Of a stretch of DNA of 6,398 nucleotides, positions 5,458-6,398 are shown piece by piece. Positions within the stretch are counted from its first letter, which is position 1. Each line of letters begins with the position of its first letter. The position numbers and the translations under genes were made by a program. The notes beneath the pieces are model-generated. The model saw nothing but the letters and a program-made list of their open reading frames with translations, did not search any database and had not been told where the DNA came from. Source of the DNA: an uncultured Clostridia bacterium (GTDB lineage Bacteria > Bacillota_A > Clostridia > Oscillospirales > Ruminococcaceae); NCBI GenBank assembly GCA_947169455.1, contig CAMVPV010000089.1, forward strand, positions 1 through 6,398, given 5' to 3'.

Positions 5458-6398
5458 ATGTACGCAAAAAAGATCACCGCGGCAATATGCTCCGCTGCGA
5501 TAGCATTTTCAGTATGCGCTGTAAGAGCATCTGCTGCCGGGAGCAGCTGGAAAGATATCTATGCTGATATCCTGCGCCGCGAAATGAAGGACAGCGAGGA
5601 ATATGACACAGCATTCTCGGTTTTCGATATTGATTCAGACGGCACACCCGAGCTGATAATTTCCCCCGGGACCGCTCACCTCTATCAGTGTGAGATATAT
5701 ACGGTATCAGACGGAAGAGCAGTAATGATCGACGATGAAGTCGGTTCAAGCGGCGTATGCTTCTGCGTACCCTCGAAAAATTACCTCATAAGCAGCTACA
5801 TGGGCATGGGTGCGATGTTTGAAAGCTATTTCACGATCAAGGACAACAAGCTCGACCCGGTGATAGTATTCTACAATGATGAGTTTGCCGTTCAGGATGA
5901 TGAACCCGAATGGACGATAAACGATGAGAAGGTGACATCCGAGGAATACGACAGGGAATATTCAGAATATCACTCGGAAGATCAGATATGTCTCGGGCGG
6001 ACGTATCCGCTCACCGAAGCGGCGATAGGATATGCCGTGACGGGAAAGAATAATTACAGACAGGGGTACGGTGAGCTTCTCCGCGACAAGTATTCCGGCA
6101 GTGAGGAAAGTGTGTTCTCGCTCATGGATATCACGGGCGACAGGATACCCGAGCTGTTCGTGCGTTGCGGTATCACGACCGATATCTATACGTTCAGTGA
6201 CGGCAGGGTGCAGTATCTGCGCTCGGAATCGCTCTATCTGATCGCGGACGAGGATATAACGTACCGGTATGCTTACAGCAGAGGGAAAAAGATACTCGTG
6301 ATGAGTTCGCGTTCGGACAGTAACAATGCGTACGCGGTTAAATATTTCACGGTCGGCAAAAGGGGGCTTACTCTCCCTGCGGATATTACCAGGGGATA
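5458..6398 (+). CDS. Secreted protein with two acidic-loop repeats (3' partial)
   Basis: The frame is open from ATG 5458 (or ATG 5449, three residues longer) to the window end: 313 complete codons with no stop. The N-terminus is a signal peptidase I type signal: MYAKK, a hydrophobic stretch, then A24-S-A26 as a likely cleavage site. There is no lipobox. The mature part holds two related units. Unit 1 has YADILRREM (from 35), then FSVFDIDSDGTPELIIS (53-69) and IYTVSDGRA. Unit 2 has YGELLRDKY (from 204), then FSLMDITGDRIPELFV (220-235) and IYTFSDGRV. The D57-x-D59-x-D61-G loop resembles calcium-binding loops of EF-hand, dockerin and FG-GAP/VCBS repeats. In unit 2 the loop is reduced to D224-x-x-x-D228. 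I recognise no catalytic domain and assign no named family. It could bind a surface ligand, or be a partner of the upstream lipoproteins; the rest of the gene is outside the window. Confidence 0.88.
   Translation, partial: MYAKKITAAICSAAIAFSVCAVRASAAGSSWKDIYADILRREMKDSEEYDTAFSVFDIDSDGTPELIISPGTAHLYQCEIYTVSDGRAVMIDDEVGSSGVCFCVPSKNYLISSYMGMGAMFESYFTIKDNKLDPVIVFYNDEFAVQDDEPEWTINDEKVTSEEYDREYSEYHSEDQICLGRTYPLTEAAIGYAVTGKNNYRQGYGELLRDKYSGSEESVFSLMDITGDRIPELFVRCGITTDIYTFSDGRVQYLRSESLYLIADEDITYRYAYSRGKKILVMSSRSDSNNAYAVKYFTVGKRGLTLPADITRG

Noticed and set aside
5474..5749. Minus-strand open frame of 91 residues opposite the start of the last gene
   Set aside because: It is rich in Arg, Ser and Cys like an antisense shadow, and the plus strand encodes a continuous signal peptide and repeat protein.

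Overview
The window reads as a chromosomal operon-like run of same-strand genes from a Gram-positive gut or rumen anaerobe, most likely a Ruminococcus-type clostridium (Oscillospiraceae). This rests on AGGAG-type ribosome sites, lipoprotein and signal-peptide styles, heavy use of ATA for Ile and of GATATC-like codon pairs, a Thr/Ser-rich linker, and DxDxDG-x-P-E-L loops in an exported protein. The taxon is an inference; no marker gene is present.

Layout, all on the + strand. (1) 1-973: the 3' part of an exported transglutaminase-like protein, cut by the window edge. (2) 1029-2255: a transglutaminase-like lipoprotein. (3) 2248-3933: a longer transglutaminase-like lipoprotein with a long Ser/Thr-rich spacer, whose start overlaps the end of gene 2. 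(4) 3968-4135: a 55-residue, AT-rich, apparently cytoplasmic small protein of unknown function with a strong ribosome site. (5) 4214-5440: a fourth transglutaminase-like lipoprotein, starting at TTG. (6) 5458-6398: the 5' part of a secreted protein with two copies of an acidic-loop motif, running off the window. Gaps between genes are 55, -8, 34, 78 and 17 bases. No clear promoter and no convincing intrinsic terminator is seen, so the promoter probably lies upstream of the window.

The four transglutaminase-like proteins share one plan: export signal and lipid anchor (not visible for gene 1), variable linker, a helical segment around an [SQ]L[ST]-x-x-[EQ]-K/R-x-x-Y pattern, the Cys-His-Asp core, and a C-terminal domain of about 90 residues ending in a hydrophobic strand. 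All keep the three catalytic residues. They fall into two pairs by sequence: genes 1 and 2 (HAWNIVM, YNIDCTWDDP) and genes 3 and 4 (HMWNMVKLDG, YH[IV]D-x-TWD). The array therefore looks like a product of repeated tandem duplication. The proteins would work on the outer face of the membrane, on peptide or cell-surface substrates that cannot be named from the sequence.

Most worth a second look: the four-copy array itself, a CxCxxCxxC cluster that ends in the catalytic Cys of gene 2, the compositionally foreign small gene inside the array, the shared C-terminal domain, and the duplicated-loop secreted protein at the end.
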